A program made the position numbers and the translations under genes. From positions 65,884-129,883 of the forward strand of contig NZ_LMCP01000007.1 in assembly GCF_001425625.1 (NCBI RefSeq): a DNA stretch of 64,000 bases. Reading direction: 5' to 3'. Below the pieces are notes generated by a model that was given only the letters and a program-made list of their open reading frames with translations, ran no database searches and was not told where the DNA came from. Origin of the DNA: Mesorhizobium sp. Root102 (GTDB lineage Bacteria; Pseudomonadota; Alphaproteobacteria; Rhizobiales; Rhizobiaceae). Shown piece after piece: positions 37,901 to 44,385 of the stretch; within the stretch, counting starts at the first letter, position 1; each line of letters starts with the position of its first letter.

Positions 37901-38195
37901 CTATGGGCGTCAACGGGCCACGCGTCACCTGTGGTTGCGGGAAAAGTGCGGCTGACGTCACTTCGTCCAAAGTGCCGGTCTGAGGAAGATTGCTCGCTTT
38001 CTGGAAAGCCTTGAGCGCACTGATGGACCGACGTCCCCAAATTCCGTCCGCGGTCCCGAGATCGTACCCATGTTCGACAAGGGCCTGTTGAACCTGTCGC
38101 GCAGAATATCGGGAATCCTGGGCAGTTGCGGTGCCCGCAACACTTAGCACTGTCGCCAAGGCGACAGCCACCGTCCAATAGAATGGCAACCTCAT
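34992..38195 (-). CDS. Membrane-anchored TerB-domain protein with peptidoglycan-binding domain
   Basis: 1067 residues from the ATG at 38195. Order: signal peptide (1-26, ends TATAQ), peptidoglycan-binding domain 1 (about 29-86, VQQALVEHGYDLGTADGIWG), Pro/Ala linker, membrane helix (about 169-185, LIFLGLLGVAAAFFFL) with an RRRRR stop-transfer, then a cytoplasmic linker holding two copies of HNAxVxDFIRxRG (about 259 and 317). Then TerB-N (from about 360, MIYVGEHLP and LIDPRLTVA), a TerB domain (GMVIAFADGLLHPLEERRLF; AVAAADGTLHPREVSQLEKL) and a TerB-C-like end. TerB proteins link membrane stress sensing with nucleic-acid processing. It is the first gene of a coupled operon with the ATPase and helicase. 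Confidence 0.85.
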   Translation of the reverse strand: MRLPFYWTVAVALATVLSVAGTATAQDSRYSARQVQQALVEHGYDLGTADGIWGRRSISALKAFQKASNLPQTGTLDEVTSAALFPQPQVTRGPLTPIATDAHPSPLEQPDVPTKTAPQTSNGVAGQAGSDVDQAPPLPAHTEGASAKSDRLGPDPNKAREVPTTPTPRLIFLGLLGVAAAFFFLRRRRRSSAAESVPTASESKRSEPERTLNRPARTDRHRLHVPTDRIVPADSAVGRQPVDQKSVLPADIAASLAVHNAAVHDFIRHRGAVRRPKSGANPSARQPAAPAKTGWQSIEPPKVVPVTTTTGGSHASHNAQVSDFIRQRGPILVPNTAQTGQPRWFDRPPAVQASPGPRQSAHWIPANTSAKVGSHSIRGGMIYVGEHLPRQGSSTDPENCLIDPRLTVATHGDPLGQTMGYWPSYSSISPPARKSYLDWLAGSRSDPDAYIGYVFLYFYGLERRLMLEESPPDADGVVAEVCRLLQVYGGNGSFKRYAGELLSAFQLKSAQLPEKFDLEVEENSYEIPIMLKVALGMRVRSGDAIEPDLLLAYVLADPETRVRTPARRAQSLLRELFAEAVEKQYPNGVRVPAAGVRKLKVNYRACSATFDLAIRPFGGDLPDITNRSEPISGARRIFDDCTDRLDDYSRMLGRSEGLRPSLAAVAQLPSGLRVKNGEELPGQPLRRLRELSNDDGLISIQQLAELAGMEPNKISARAKQKELSAILAAFGYGHTADPSFSLKSAKPDELVMVFGLEREADPEPSQHYRPMQLSIMLGMVIAFADGLLHPLEERRLFDKVDGAPGLSRDERVRLKAEIKVCAADASRVVDWTKRIGDVPADRREDLADELVAVAAADGTLHPREVSQLEKLFRQMDLDQNSLYSRLQGSVAPQNRSRDGSDDIPFVIPAGIQPPGIPVSPAPPKAPATRVDISRLEAIRRETRTTSSVLADIFVDEAEPPIELQPAIVEIETSNGDARFDGLERRYAWLLSQLIEQETWTASDFERLVRGADLMPGAAKQALNDWSLDRFDELVLDGEGPVIVNASLFSEATPQSPSLTVSVEGMSA

Positions 38196-38650
38196 CCCGT
38201 TTGCCCCGCCCTCCGGTTTTGAGCATAGCTGGGATGAGTTCTTTTGAGAACTCGCGCAGCTATATTTCCATTTCGAACAGAAGCGGCTGTTCAACAGCAC
38301 ATTGTGGCCGTCGACTTGCCTGATCGTCGAAGTGGCCCCTTGAGCTTCCACAGGGGCTGACCTTTGCGGACGATTGATCCCGCGCCAACGCCGCCGCCGT
38401 CGGGGATGGTCCAGGCCAGGGGTGATGTCGTCTAAGGGAGGGTCGCATCCGGATCGGGCTGCCGGAGCTGAAATGGGATTGACGGCACTTCTGGGTTTAT
38501 CCGCAGTCGATCAGAACGATGAAGGCGAATTTGCCTTTGTAATGTCGGAAAGAGATGTGGATTGTAGAAAGAAACGCACTATTTGTCTCGCTGGCGGTAT
38601 GGGGAAATCAAATTCGGTCAATTCGTCCGATACTATTAGAGGAAAACTAT
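38196..38650. promoter_or_regulatory. Divergent region between the TerB operon and mucR
   Basis: This 455-base gap should contain promoters for the minus-strand TerB operon and the plus-strand mucR-like gene. The half nearest mucR is AT-rich (about 38540-38650), as expected for MucR-type autoregulated promoters. No gene or clear palindrome was found. CGGAGGGCGGGG, about 8-20 bases upstream of the TerB start on its strand, supplies the ribosome binding site. Confidence 0.4.
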
Positions 38651-39181
38651 ATGACCACTGCTCCCGAACAAGACGGCCACCTTGATACCGTGTCGATAGC
38701 GGCTGACATCGTCGCCGCCTATGTGTCGAACAATCCACTGCCGGTCGGCGAGTTGCCGAAGCTGATTGGTGATATCCATGCCGCTCTGCGAGGAATCGGC
38801 ACGCCCGTGACCGAACCTGTGGTCAAGCAGGAACCGGCAGTATCGATCAGGAAGTCGGTGACGCCGGACTTCATCATCTGCCTGGAAGACGGAAAGAAAT
38901 TCAAATCTCTGAAGCGGCATCTTCAGCATTTTAACCTCACCCCCGACGAATATCGGCAGAAGTGGAACCTGCCGGCCGATTACCCAATGGTCGCGCCGAA
39001 CTACGCGGCCACTCGGTCGGCCCTGGCGAAGTCGATAGGGCTCGGGCGTAAGCCGGCGGTGCCCACACCCGCCGCAGCAGAAAAACCAAAACGAGTTGCT
39101 CGCGCGGCAGCAGCAAGCACACCTGCACCGTCGATCAAGTCGCCGCTGAAGAAGGCGCGCAAAACAACCGCTAAAGCCTGA
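38651..39181 (+). CDS. mucR: MucR/Ros-family zinc-finger regulator
   Basis: 176 residues from the ATG at 38651; the frame extends upstream without a better start. The Ros/MucR core is [15 protein letters not shown], followed by [20 protein letters not shown]. MucR proteins are global H-NS-like silencers in rhizobia that bind AT-rich promoters. One position looks unusual: the zinc His pair reads HLQH (two residues between) where family members usually have three. A Lys/Ala-rich C-terminal tail (about residues 130-176) follows, like a histone tail. It may silence the neighbouring island genes. Confidence 0.9.
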   Translation: MTTAPEQDGHLDTVSIAADIVAAYVSNNPLPVGELPKLIGDIHAALRGIGTPVTEPVVKQEPAVSIRKSVTPDFIICLEDGKKFKSLKRHLQHFNLTPDEYRQKWNLPADYPMVAPNYAATRSALAKSIGLGRKPAVPTPAAAEKPKRVARAAAASTPAPSIKSPLKKARKTTAKA

Positions 39182-39232
39182 CGCGGTGCTCTGACAGAGG
39201 TGCCAGGGCTGTGGTGATCTGAACTTGGCCAG

Positions 39233-39252
39233 GCCCCGCCGCGCGGCGGGGC
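39233..39252. terminator. GC-rich perfect palindrome after mucR
   Basis: The 20 bases GCCCCGCCGCGCGGCGGGGC are a perfect inverted repeat followed by TTGGTTGT, about 50 bases after the mucR stop. This is a likely transcription terminator, although the T-tract is weak. It also lies at the edge of a transposase relic, so it could instead be part of that element. Confidence 0.55.
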
Positions 39253-39254
39253 TT

Positions 39255-39422
39255 GGTTGTACTGCCCTCGGCCTTGTTGCGCTCGACCCAGCGCGTCACG
39301 ATCTTGACCGACAGGCCTTACACCCGCGCCGCATAGGCTTTGGAAAACCGCCCTCTATCATCGCCAACGCCATCTCGTCTCGACGCAGCGGCGTGTGACG
39401 GGGCAATCTTGTGGATGTTCAT
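39255..39422 (-). pseudogene. Relic of an IS481-family transposase gene (N-terminus)
   Basis: From an ATG at 39422 the minus strand reads MNIHKIA, then after a one-base frame change RHTPLRRDEMALAMIEGG, then FSKAYAARV, an in-frame stop, and GLSVKIVTRWVERNKAEG. This is the N-terminal helix-turn-helix of IS481-type transposases. The catalytic DDE domain is absent. The element is dead, but shows that a mobile element once sat between mucR and the sigma-factor gene. The remaining bases up to 39619 hold nothing recognisable. Confidence 0.75.
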
Positions 39423-39619
39423 TCGGCCCCCCAATGAGTGCTAAAGCCTGGTCACTCCAGTCGCGTCAGTCCGGTCCGAATCGACAACCTTCTGAAAGCT
39501 CACAACTAGGCCTGCTTGTGTCCAGGCAGGCGTAGCCAGAGCAGTTCGAATCTCAGGCGGTCAGAAAGCTTCCGTTGGGCCGGATGTAAGAAATCGCACG
39601 GAAGCGCGACTATCTGAAT

Positions 39620-40180
39620 ATGCCCATGGCTTGTCCGACGAACACACTTGAGCCGGAACTGTCCGAAGATGCCGACCAGCGATACATGCAGGCCGTCGAA
39701 CTTCTCGGTGGCGCGCTTGCGCGGCTGGCAGCTGGCTACGAAGCAGATTGTGCCGAACGGCAGGATTTGCTGCAGAACATCCACCTCCAACTCTGGCGCA
39801 GCCTGACGTCGTTCGATGGACGGTGCTCGCTCCGAACATGGGCCTACCGCGTCGCCCACAATGTCGCCGCCGACCATGTTGCGAGGGCCAGGCGCTGGAC
39901 TCATACAGTCGGTCTCGATGATTTTGAGGATCACGATCCCGTTGATCCGAAGCCATCACCCGAAACGGAACTGGCCGAACGGCAGGCGCTTTCGCGGGTA
40001 CATGCGATCCTCCAGCGTCTAGGGCCGATCGATCGGCAGGTGATGATCCTCTACCTCGAAGACGAAAGCGCGGCGACCATCGCCGAAGTCTCGGGGCTTT
40101 CGGCCGGTGCTGTCGCAACCCGCATTCATCGCGTCAAGCGCCTCATAGCTGATCGCTTCAAGATGGGAGCAGCCCGATGA
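39620..40180 (+). CDS. ECF-type RNA polymerase sigma factor
   Basis: 186 residues. Sigma region 2 is seen in DLLQNIHLQLWRSLTSFDG and LRTWAYRVAHNVAADHVAR; region 4 in LGPIDRQVMILYLEDES and VSGLSAGAVATRIHRVKRLI. It directs RNA polymerase to a small stress regulon. The next gene starts inside its stop codon (ATGA overlap) and encodes a membrane protein, which by analogy may be the anti-sigma or sensing partner, though no zinc anti-sigma motif is present. Confidence 0.93.
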   Translation: MPMACPTNTLEPELSEDADQRYMQAVELLGGALARLAAGYEADCAERQDLLQNIHLQLWRSLTSFDGRCSLRTWAYRVAHNVAADHVARARRWTHTVGLDDFEDHDPVDPKPSPETELAERQALSRVHAILQRLGPIDRQVMILYLEDESAATIAEVSGLSAGAVATRIHRVKRLIADRFKMGAAR

Positions 40181-40767
40181 ACGACAAATCCGCTCCCGGC
40201 AGCGACGCTCGATATCACTGGAAGGAACAGTCCATGACTACGACAACCATCACTCTCGACGAGATAAGGGAACGCGAGCGGCAGCTCACCCGGACGACGA
40301 CTGGCCGAAACACGCTCGAATATCTGGCCGGAGGCACGGCGGCGCTGTTTCTCCTGTTCATGGCCGTGTTTACCTTCATCAAGGGCGATTCCGCCATCGA
40401 CATGCTGATTGCCTCGGGCTTTGCAGCTTTGGTGATCGGCATGGTGCTGGCAGGTCTCCAGCTTTTCACTCGAAGTCGTCGCAGCAAGGGCGACAGCGAC
40501 GTGGCCGCCACCGGCGTCGACCATTTGAGGCGACGCTTGGAGCATGAGCGTGTCCTGCACCAGTCGGCCTGGCTCTGGTATGTTGGGCCACTGCTGCCTG
40601 GCTTCGTCATTATCTACGGCGGCATCTTCCTCGCGGGCAACGTGTCCTTCGCGTTCACCGCGGGCGGACTGACATTCGCCTTCCTGCTCTTCGTCGCCAT
40701 CATCAATCGGCGCGCGGCTGCAAAACTCGAACACGAAATCGGGGATTTGCGCCGACATGTGGAATAG
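40177..40767 (+). CDS. Membrane protein coupled to the ECF sigma factor
   Basis: 196 residues. A cytoplasmic N-terminus of about 60 residues (contains TLDEIRERERQLTRTTTG) precedes two close membrane helices (ALFLLFMAVFTFI; IASGFAALVIGMVLAGLQL), a charged loop, and two more helices near the C-terminus (WYVGPLLPGFVIIYGGIFL; FAFLLFVAII), with a basic C-terminal tail. It overlaps the sigma gene by four bases. Function unknown; a regulatory partner of the sigma factor is the simplest guess. Confidence 0.75.
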   Translation: MNDKSAPGSDARYHWKEQSMTTTTITLDEIRERERQLTRTTTGRNTLEYLAGGTAALFLLFMAVFTFIKGDSAIDMLIASGFAALVIGMVLAGLQLFTRSRRSKGDSDVAATGVDHLRRRLEHERVLHQSAWLWYVGPLLPGFVIIYGGIFLAGNVSFAFTAGGLTFAFLLFVAIINRRAAAKLEHEIGDLRRHVE

Positions 40768-40906
40768 CGTGCGAAAGGCCAACACGCGCAGCTCGCCGTA
40801 GGTCCAAGGAGAGTCGTCCTGGCGAGAAAGTCATAGGTTCGCGGTCGTCAGGAGATCCTTGTTGACGCCTTGCGGAGCGCAGAAGCGCGTGGTTCACGCT
40901 GCCCGA

Positions 40907-41470
40907 TCACTTGGCGCCGACGCTCCGGCACCAGTCTTCAAGTACAGTCGCAACCGAGGCATCAGGATCACCGTCAGGCTTGAACGCCCACCAGATGAAG
41001 GCTCCCTGCCAAACGCTAGCCATCTGCCATCCAAGCCGCTCGGCGAGCGCAGTGTGGTTCGTCAACCGCCTGCCCAAGGACTTGGCGAGATATTTGCCCC
41101 ACGCGGAACCACGGGCCCGAAGCGTCGGATTTCGCAAATCTTCTCGCAATAGGAGCAGTCCGTCAGTGAGGTTGTACTCGGCCCCATGACCGGGCATGAG
41201 CCGCATCAGCATCGAGATGGCACCTGCCGGACTGATAGCAGCCTCCGCATCGGCTGCGGCGGTAACCGCGTCGAGACGATCCCAAGCGTGCAACAAGACG
41301 GCCTCGATCATCGCCTCGCGCGTGGCAAAACGTTGCACGAGCGTTGCGGCGGACAGCCCCACCGCCTTCGAAGCCTTGGAAAAACTCAGCCCATCCGGTC
41401 CCGCCGTCTCCAGGGCGGCCAAAAGCCTGTCAAGCACAACGCTATCCGAAATGGTCTTGATTCTGCCCAT
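40907..41470 (-). CDS. TetR-family repressor
   Basis: 187 residues from the ATG at 41470; a start 36 bases upstream would lie inside the operator palindrome. The N-terminal helix-turn-helix is GLSFSKASKAVGLSAATLVQ followed by RFATREAMIEAVL. The C-terminal helical domain binds an unknown ligand. It is divergent from a RibD/DHFR-like reductase gene with only 51 bases between, and a dyad lies in that gap, so it most likely represses itself and the reductase. Confidence 0.9.
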   Translation of the reverse strand: MGRIKTISDSVVLDRLLAALETAGPDGLSFSKASKAVGLSAATLVQRFATREAMIEAVLLHAWDRLDAVTAAADAEAAISPAGAISMLMRLMPGHGAEYNLTDGLLLLREDLRNPTLRARGSAWGKYLAKSLGRRLTNHTALAERLGWQMASVWQGAFIWWAFKPDGDPDASVATVLEDWCRSVGAK

Positions 41471-41480
41471 GGCGATATTT

Positions 41481-41500
41481 ATAAACAACCATTCGTTTAT
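41481..41500. promoter_or_regulatory. Candidate TetR operator
   Basis: ATAAACAACCATTCGTTTAT is a dyad with perfect six-base arms ATAAAC and GTTTAT and an eight-base spacer. It sits in the 51-base gap between the TetR gene and the reductase gene, where it would cover both promoters, the normal place for a TetR operator. Confidence 0.6.
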
Positions 41501-41521
41501 GAACAAGCGGAGACGCAGCTA

Positions 41522-42100
41522 GTGGCCAAGATTCTCGGGTACATCGCAACCAGCCTCGACGGCTTTATCGCCACCGAAGAGGACAACCTTGAGTGGTTGT
41601 TCGAGTACAACGATCTCGACCTTGGCGAACACGATTACCGCAAGTTCATCACGCGCATCAGGACGGTTGTCATGGGGCGGGGCACCTATGATTTTCTCGC
41701 AAGGGAGGACTCTCCCTGGGCCTACGACGAACAGCGCGTTTTAGTCGTCACCTCCAAGTCAATTCCGACACCAAAGGGGCGCCTGGAGACGCGCGGCGAC
41801 GTCGACGATCTCATTTCGGAGTTGCGAGGCCTCTCCGACGGAGATGTCTGGGTTCTTGGCGGAGGGAAATTGCAGATGGCCTTCATCGAGCGGTGCGCGC
41901 TAGACGAGATTGAGATCTATGTGATGCCGGAGCTCCTAGGCGGCGGAAGACCTCTTTTCCCCCCTGCAGGCTTTCGGACGAGCCTTCGTTTGCTTCAAGC
42001 CCGCAGCCTTGATCAAGGTTGCGTTCGCCTACATTACGCTTTCGACCATTCCTCTCGAAGCGAAGATATCGTGTCCGTTCAGTTTCGCGGCAGCTTGTGA
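41522..42100 (+). CDS. RibD-C/dihydrofolate-reductase-like oxidoreductase
   Basis: 192 residues from a GTG at 41522, with GCGGAGA about eight bases upstream. The N-terminus ILGYIATSLDGFIAT and the later VMGRGTYDFL and VWVLGGGKLQMAFIE are the signatures of the RibD C-terminal / YyaP family of NADPH-dependent reductases. The substrate is unknown. It is probably under control of the divergent TetR repressor. Its last 22 bases overlap the convergent orphan gene at 42079. Confidence 0.88.
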   Translation: MAKILGYIATSLDGFIATEEDNLEWLFEYNDLDLGEHDYRKFITRIRTVVMGRGTYDFLAREDSPWAYDEQRVLVVTSKSIPTPKGRLETRGDVDDLISELRGLSDGDVWVLGGGKLQMAFIERCALDEIEIYVMPELLGGGRPLFPPAGFRTSLRLLQARSLDQGCVRLHYAFDHSSRSEDIVSVQFRGSL

Positions 42101-42540
42101 ATCTCCAGCCTTACCGGCCCGCCTCGATCGCAGCTGGTGCAAAAAAGCGCCCTCTCGACGGAGCTGAACAGCGCCCCTTTCCCATATCGCCGGATCAGCC
42201 CGGCCGGTTTCACCTCGGCATGATGCGAGCAGTGTTTGCACCAGGCTCGCAACGTGTGCCATTCGCGCAGATCTCCAAGGGAAACGTCCAGTCCTGCATG
42301 AATGCTGCCGTTGATGATCGTCTGAGGCGGGACCTTCACCTCACCCGGGGTGATGATCTTTTCCATGATGTGGCGGCTGTTGTAGTGGATCAGCAGCATT
42401 CCCGGCCGGCGTCGAATTGCGGCCTGCCAGGCCGCTTGGCTGACCATCGCATCCGGAGATCGGCATATGGTTTCGAGGTGCGTTTTTTCCTCGCGGTCCC
42501 AAACCTCGATCCGGAAATTGTCCTCCGCCGTCTCCACCAT
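42079..42540 (-). CDS. Hypothetical protein with two CxxC pairs
   Basis: 153 residues. The N-terminal half (EDNFRIEVWDREEKTHLETI; AAIRRRPGMLLIHYNSRHIM) looks like a small alpha/beta domain; the C-terminal half has CKHCSHHAEV and FCTSCDRGG, a likely zinc ribbon of the kind seen in short rhizobial orphans. The start codon directly follows the stop of the 69-residue gene upstream, so the two form an operon. No family recognised. Confidence 0.7.
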   Translation of the reverse strand: MVETAEDNFRIEVWDREEKTHLETICRSPDAMVSQAAWQAAIRRRPGMLLIHYNSRHIMEKIITPGEVKVPPQTIINGSIHAGLDVSLGDLREWHTLRAWCKHCSHHAEVKPAGLIRRYGKGALFSSVERALFCTSCDRGGPVRLEIHKLPRN

Positions 42541-42750
42541 CTAAAGGCGCGCCTTGTGCCAGCCGCGAGAATAGCCGTTCGAGACTGCGGCCCGCGACAA
42601 GGCCAGTTCCCGTTCAAGGTCGATGTTCCTGGCAAGGACATCCAGCAAGGCAACCACGGCGTCACCGCCGGCTGCGGCGATGGCCTCATGTGCAACCTTT
42701 TCCAATTCCGACATAGCTTCGCCGGCCGGCGCGTTCTGGCGCTTTCCCAT
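42541..42750 (-). CDS. Small hypothetical protein
   Basis: 69 residues from the ATG at 42750, which has AGGA seven bases upstream; an ATG at 42774 is the alternative. The sequence is helical and charged (MSELEKVAHEAIAAAGGDAV; LDVLARNIDLERELALSRAA). No domain recognised. It heads a two-gene minus-strand operon and is divergent from the gene at 42867. The shared upstream region holds a LexA box. Confidence 0.6.
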   Translation of the reverse strand: MGKRQNAPAGEAMSELEKVAHEAIAAAGGDAVVALLDVLARNIDLERELALSRAAVSNGYSRGWHKARL

Positions 42751-42826
42751 AGCCCTTTCCTGCTCAGATGGCATTCAGGAATAAGGAACATATTCCTGTC
42801 TCGTCAAGGGGCACTCTTGACAGTTT

Positions 42827-42841
42827 GTTCTCTTTTCGTTC
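42827..42841 (+). promoter_or_regulatory. Candidate LexA (SOS) box
   Basis: GTTCTCTTTTCGTTC matches the alphaproteobacterial SOS box GTTC-N7-GTTC exactly. It lies 26-40 bases before the start of the 195-residue gene at 42867 and about 80 bases upstream of the divergent gene at 42750, so LexA could control both. DNA damage would then induce these otherwise unknown genes. An SRAP gene, a family linked with the SOS response, lies 1 kb away. Confidence 0.65.
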
Positions 42842-42866
42842 ACTGTAGCTAACACAGGAGACAGAC

Positions 42867-43454
42867 ATGGATCTGCTATTGTCAGTTCCGGGCGCGTCGC
42901 CCGAGGAAATTTCACGCGGCATCGCTGCGGCGCAAGAGGCATTGGAACGCGCCGGCTTCACCGCGGAACAGGCAGCAGACGCGGCGTTCGCGGTCGAAGG
43001 TTGGGACATGAATGGTGCCCCGGAAGATGCATTGGACGACTGGGATTGCGTCGCCTCCGACGCTTGGGAACAAGCCAACATCGCGGCACTGGAAGCCTGT
43101 TGTGCCGGCTGGCCCGACGACCGCAGGCCGACCACGGTCAGCCTGGAGCTGCTGATCGAGCCCGAAACCCAACTTGCCGATCGTCCCAAGGCATTGGCAA
43201 TGCTGCGCGAACGTGCCGAGGACGATAAACAGCGCGAGTTCGACGGATCGGACGGCATATTGGCCTGGAGAGTTGCAGCCGATCTCGAGAACAAGCCCGA
43301 AATGCGTGATCTCGTTACCGGCATTACGGTGGCGTTCACGGCCCTGAAGCTTGCGCACTTTTATCCCGATGAGCAGATCGAACCGAAGCGCCAAGCTGTG
43401 CACGACGCGATCAACGCGCTTGAGGCGGCGACGGAGAAGCCGACATCGCACTGA
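42867..43454 (+). CDS. Hypothetical protein downstream of a LexA box
   Basis: 195 residues; the ATG at 42867 follows ACAGGAG. The protein is acidic and helical (VPGASPEEISRGIAAAQEAL; AGFTAEQAADAAFAVEGWDM; DDWDCVASDAWEQANIAALE). I recognise no catalytic motif or membrane segment. A second small gene follows 15 bases later. Expression after DNA damage is inferred from the upstream box. Confidence 0.75.
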   Translation: MDLLLSVPGASPEEISRGIAAAQEALERAGFTAEQAADAAFAVEGWDMNGAPEDALDDWDCVASDAWEQANIAALEACCAGWPDDRRPTTVSLELLIEPETQLADRPKALAMLRERAEDDKQREFDGSDGILAWRVAADLENKPEMRDLVTGITVAFTALKLAHFYPDEQIEPKRQAVHDAINALEAATEKPTSH

Positions 43455-43469
43455 CGCCCAGGAGAGATG

Positions 43470-43733
43470 ATGTCCGACCATGTCCTGCCTGGCCAGAAGA
43501 AGCCAAAGCTGATTGTCGTCGTTGCATTTGATCGCGGCGACGAGGGCGATCTGTTTGCCGCCTACGGCCCGACGGATCAGCAAAGCGAGGAACGCGCAGT
43601 TCGTACAGCCAAGGCGTTGGCTTCCAGACATGTCGGCGTCATCGCATGGAGCCGTGATGCCGATCCGGCGCTTGGTGACTACGGTCCGCCTACAACGCTG
43701 TTTGTCAGCGGTGACGTACCCGACATGGAATAA
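43470..43733 (+). CDS. Small hypothetical protein
   Basis: 87 residues from the second of two adjacent ATGs, which has the better spacing to AGGAG. The sequence resembles a Rossmann-like half-domain (KLIVVVAFDRGDEGDLFAAY; RTAKALASRHVGVIAWSRDA) of the type seen in short rhizobial proteins. It ends acidic (FVSGDVPDME). It is co-transcribed with the gene at 42867. No function assigned. Confidence 0.65.
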   Translation: MSDHVLPGQKKPKLIVVVAFDRGDEGDLFAAYGPTDQQSEERAVRTAKALASRHVGVIAWSRDADPALGDYGPPTTLFVSGDVPDME

Positions 43734-43753
43734 TCGTCGGGCTCCATGCCGTG

Positions 43754-44347
43754 CTACGCGCTTTCCGGACGCACCGTCTCCACCGCGAGCGATCCCGCCG
43801 GAAGCGGCCGCAAAAGCTCAGCCTCGGGCTTTGTCAGGTTGATCCAGGCGGCCCAATTCTGCGGCTGAAGCACCACGACCTGCCGATTGTGGTACGGCGC
43901 GACATCCGGCCCAGGATCGGTCGTCAGCATGGTGAAGGTCGGCGGCTTGTTGCCGACGGCTTCGCGCCAAAGCCCTGCGATGGCCATGAATGAAGCGCCG
44001 TTGAGTGTGAAGCGATGTTTGGCCTTCGGATATTTCGTGCCAGTGAATTCGAAGAACCCGGACGCCGGTATAAGACAGCGATTGCTGCTGCCGAATTGCC
44101 GCCCTTCGGAGCGGAAGTTGAACACCGGCCCGCCTTTCGGTCCGGCCGGCGGAAATCCGAACGTCATCGATGCCAGTTCGATCGCATCCCCGGCGGCGCG
44201 CATTATTGGCGCCGGGTCGTTGATACGGACGTCATCCGCCTGGGGCAAATCGAGTTCGGTTTGGTGCGATGGAATCTTGAGCGCAAGCGACGCCATCATC
44301 CTGCAATATTCAGCCCAGGCGATATGCTGCTCATAGTCGTTGCACAC
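43754..44347 (-). CDS. SRAP-domain protein (YedK/HMCES-like)
   Basis: 197 residues from a GTG at 44347 with GGAG seven bases upstream. The start gives Met-Cys, so processing exposes Cys2, the residue that crosslinks abasic DNA. Other SRAP features are present: NRCLIPASGFFEF with the catalytic Glu, FMAIAGLWRE, and FTMLTTDPGPDVAPYHNRQ with the conserved His. SRAP proteins shield abasic sites in single-stranded DNA. This fits a local DNA-damage theme with the LexA box nearby. Confidence 0.92.
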   Translation of the reverse strand: MCNDYEQHIAWAEYCRMMASLALKIPSHQTELDLPQADDVRINDPAPIMRAAGDAIELASMTFGFPPAGPKGGPVFNFRSEGRQFGSSNRCLIPASGFFEFTGTKYPKAKHRFTLNGASFMAIAGLWREAVGNKPPTFTMLTTDPGPDVAPYHNRQVVVLQPQNWAAWINLTKPEAELLRPLPAGSLAVETVRPESA

Positions 44348-44370
44348 ATGGAGACTCCAGATCCAACTAT

Positions 44371-44385
44371 CCGTTCATAGAACGG
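44371..44385. repeat. Palindrome upstream of the SRAP gene
   Basis: CCGTTCATAGAACGG is a perfect 15-base inverted repeat (CCGTTC, three-base spacer, GAACGG) 24 bases upstream of the SRAP start. It contains GTTC and GAAC half-sites but not in the GTTC-N7-GTTC arrangement of the usual alphaproteobacterial LexA box. It may be an operator. Confidence 0.5.

Noticed and set aside
31434..38195. A full BREX type 2 or 3 locus
   Set aside because: Only BrxD-like and BrxHI-like proteins are present; no methylase, PglZ phosphatase, PglY/BrxC or PglW gene is found in the window.
41186..41521. Upstream extension of the reductase frame
   Set aside because: It lies antisense to the TetR gene and reads as its shadow; a GTG with a good ribosome binding site at 41522 explains the gene.
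44371..44385. Second LexA box before the SRAP gene
   Set aside because: The GTTC and GAAC half-sites form an inverted repeat with three-base spacing, not the direct GTTC-N7-GTTC arrangement.
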